A stretch of DNA of 17,237 nt from contig CANHPI010000015.1 of the NCBI GenBank assembly GCA_947462425.1, positions 1 through 17,237 on the forward strand, in the 5' to 3' direction. This DNA is from Bacteroidota bacterium. Lineage in GTDB: Bacteria; Bacteroidota; Bacteroidia; B-17B0; B-17BO. The notes below the pieces were generated by a model. The model was not told the DNA's origin. It did not search any database and saw nothing but the letters and a program-made list of their open reading frames with translations. Below are positions 16,194 to 17,237 of the stretch, piece by piece; position 1 is the first letter of the stretch; each line of letters begins with the position of its first letter. The position numbers were made by a program, and so were the translations under genes.

Positions 16194-16251
16194 ATAGAAT
16201 TGTCCTAGCTCTGCTTTAAAAAATCCTTACTTTTAGTTCGTGGATAATTCA

Positions 16252-17237
16252 ATGAAGGTAATTGGCATTATGAGCGGCACATCTTTAGATGGCTTAGATA
16301 TTGCTTTATGCAATTTTAAAACTGAAAATTCAATTACGGAATTTAAGCTGATTGCCTCAGAAACCTTTTTATACGAGCCAGTTTGGAAAGAACGTTTACA
16401 AAATGTTTTTGATGCCAGTGCAGAACACTATTTTAAATTACACAGTTTGTACGGCCAATTTATTTCAGAAAAGATAAATTTATTTCTAAAAAATAACCAT
16501 GAAACGGCAGATTATATCGCATCTCATGGCCACACCATTTTTCACAGACCTCAATTAGGATTTACAACTCAAATAGGCTGCGGGGCTACCATTGCGGCAA
16601 AAACTGGAATCAATACAATTTGTGACTTTAGGAGTTTAGATGTAGCTTTAAATGGACAAGGCGCGCCTTTGGTTCCAATTGGAGACCGGGATTTATTTCA
16701 TGAATTTCAATCTTGTTTAAATGTTGGAGGTATTGCAAATATTTCATTTACCAAAAACAGAAAAACAGAAGCTTTTGATGTTTGCATTGCTAATATGGCT
16801 TTAAATTATTTAACTGAAACTATTGGCAAAGCATACGATGATGAAGGAAAATTGGCGTCAGCTGGTACTTGTAATCAAAATTCATTAGAGCAATTATTAA
16901 GTTTAGAATCAAACGCTCAATCATTAGGGCGTGAGTGGTTTGAAACTCAATTTTTGCCACTTTTAATGAATTCAGAAATGGAGCTCAATGATAAATTAGC
17001 AACTTGCGTTGAGTATTTAGCTTTAAAAATAAGTCAGGTTTTAAATGAAAATGATTTACAATCTGTTTTAATTACTGGAGGTGGCGCTTATAATATTTTT
17101 TTTATTGAAAGATTAAAAGTGCATTTTAAGGGAAGGATTCATATTCCTACCGATGATGTAATTCAATTTAAAGAAGCTATTATTTTTGCATACTTGGGGT
17201 ATTTAAGAGCAAATGAAATTAGCAACACATTAAGTTC
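16252..17237 (+). CDS. anmK: Anhydro-N-acetylmuramic acid kinase (3' end outside window)
   Basis: 328 codons are present and the frame is open at the right edge; by comparison with E. coli AnmK (about 369 residues) some tens of residues are missing. The enzyme cleaves and phosphorylates 1,6-anhydro-MurNAc released from peptidoglycan to MurNAc-6-phosphate, in cytoplasmic cell-wall recycling. Visible motifs are GIMSGTSLDG (5-14), SHGHTIFHRP (91-100), DFRSLDVALNGQGAPLVP (125-142), NVGGIANIS (157-165) and ITGGGAYN (274-281). The usual DTGPGN block reads DVCIAN here (176-181), keeping the Asp; I believe this is a lineage form, not inactivation. The ATG at 16252 fits the family start; an in-frame GTG lies four codons upstream. 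The MurNAc-6-phosphate etherase is not in the window. Confidence 0.95.
   Translation, partial: MKVIGIMSGTSLDGLDIALCNFKTENSITEFKLIASETFLYEPVWKERLQNVFDASAEHYFKLHSLYGQFISEKINLFLKNNHETADYIASHGHTIFHRPQLGFTTQIGCGATIAAKTGINTICDFRSLDVALNGQGAPLVPIGDRDLFHEFQSCLNVGGIANISFTKNRKTEAFDVCIANMALNYLTETIGKAYDDEGKLASAGTCNQNSLEQLLSLESNAQSLGREWFETQFLPLLMNSEMELNDKLATCVEYLALKISQVLNENDLQSVLITGGGAYNIFFIERLKVHFKGRIHIPTDDVIQFKEAIIFAYLGYLRANEISNTLS

Overview
The window is an AT-rich (about one third G+C by eye) chromosomal segment of a member of the Bacteroidota, possibly Flavobacteriales-like. The reasons are the form of the QueA tail, AnmK, the single-chain GcvP and the MutS2 without an Smr domain. The promoters also fit: TTG/TTTG plus TAnnTTTG boxes, with no obvious E. 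coli-type -35/-10 pairs and no strong Shine-Dalgarno sequences. Genus cannot be decided. I see no rRNA, tRNA, CRISPR array, phage gene or transposase. Genes are densely packed, and the longest gene-free stretch is about 250 bases.

Left part (1-5809): the last 59 codons of queA run rightwards and converge on a leftward series. That series is a bifunctional NAD(P)HX repair enzyme (nnr), a WalJ/YycJ-type metallo-beta-lactamase-fold protein, and the glycine cleavage P-protein gcvP, which has its own terminator. The queA/nnr gap holds a small structure with 12-base inverted ends that looks like a MITE or intergenic repeat.

Middle (6029-12078): five leftward genes with short gaps or overlaps look like one operon, mutS2 - glycerophosphodiester phosphodiesterase - truA - MsbA-like ABC exporter - YfcE-like metallophosphoesterase. 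MutS2 ends before the usual Smr nuclease domain.

Right part (12209-17237): a 575-residue protein with five DUF349 repeats is divergent from mutS2 and ends in a clear terminator. It is followed by a FrnE-type DsbA-family oxidoreductase. An acyl-CoA dehydrogenase runs leftwards and shares a perfect 21-base-arm bidirectional terminator with frnE. The gap between them also holds a pair of degraded, inverted REP-like units. The window ends inside anmK, which is divergent from the dehydrogenase.

Together this is housekeeping content: tRNA modification (queA, truA), metabolite repair (nnr), one-carbon metabolism (gcvP), DNA/ribosome quality control (mutS2, walJ-like), lipid/membrane functions (ABC exporter, GDPD, acyl-CoA dehydrogenase) and cell-wall recycling (anmK). 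I found no convincing new multi-gene system. The most worthwhile leads are the two small intergenic repeat structures, the Smr-less MutS2 and the inverted repeat in the mutS2/DUF349 divergent control region.
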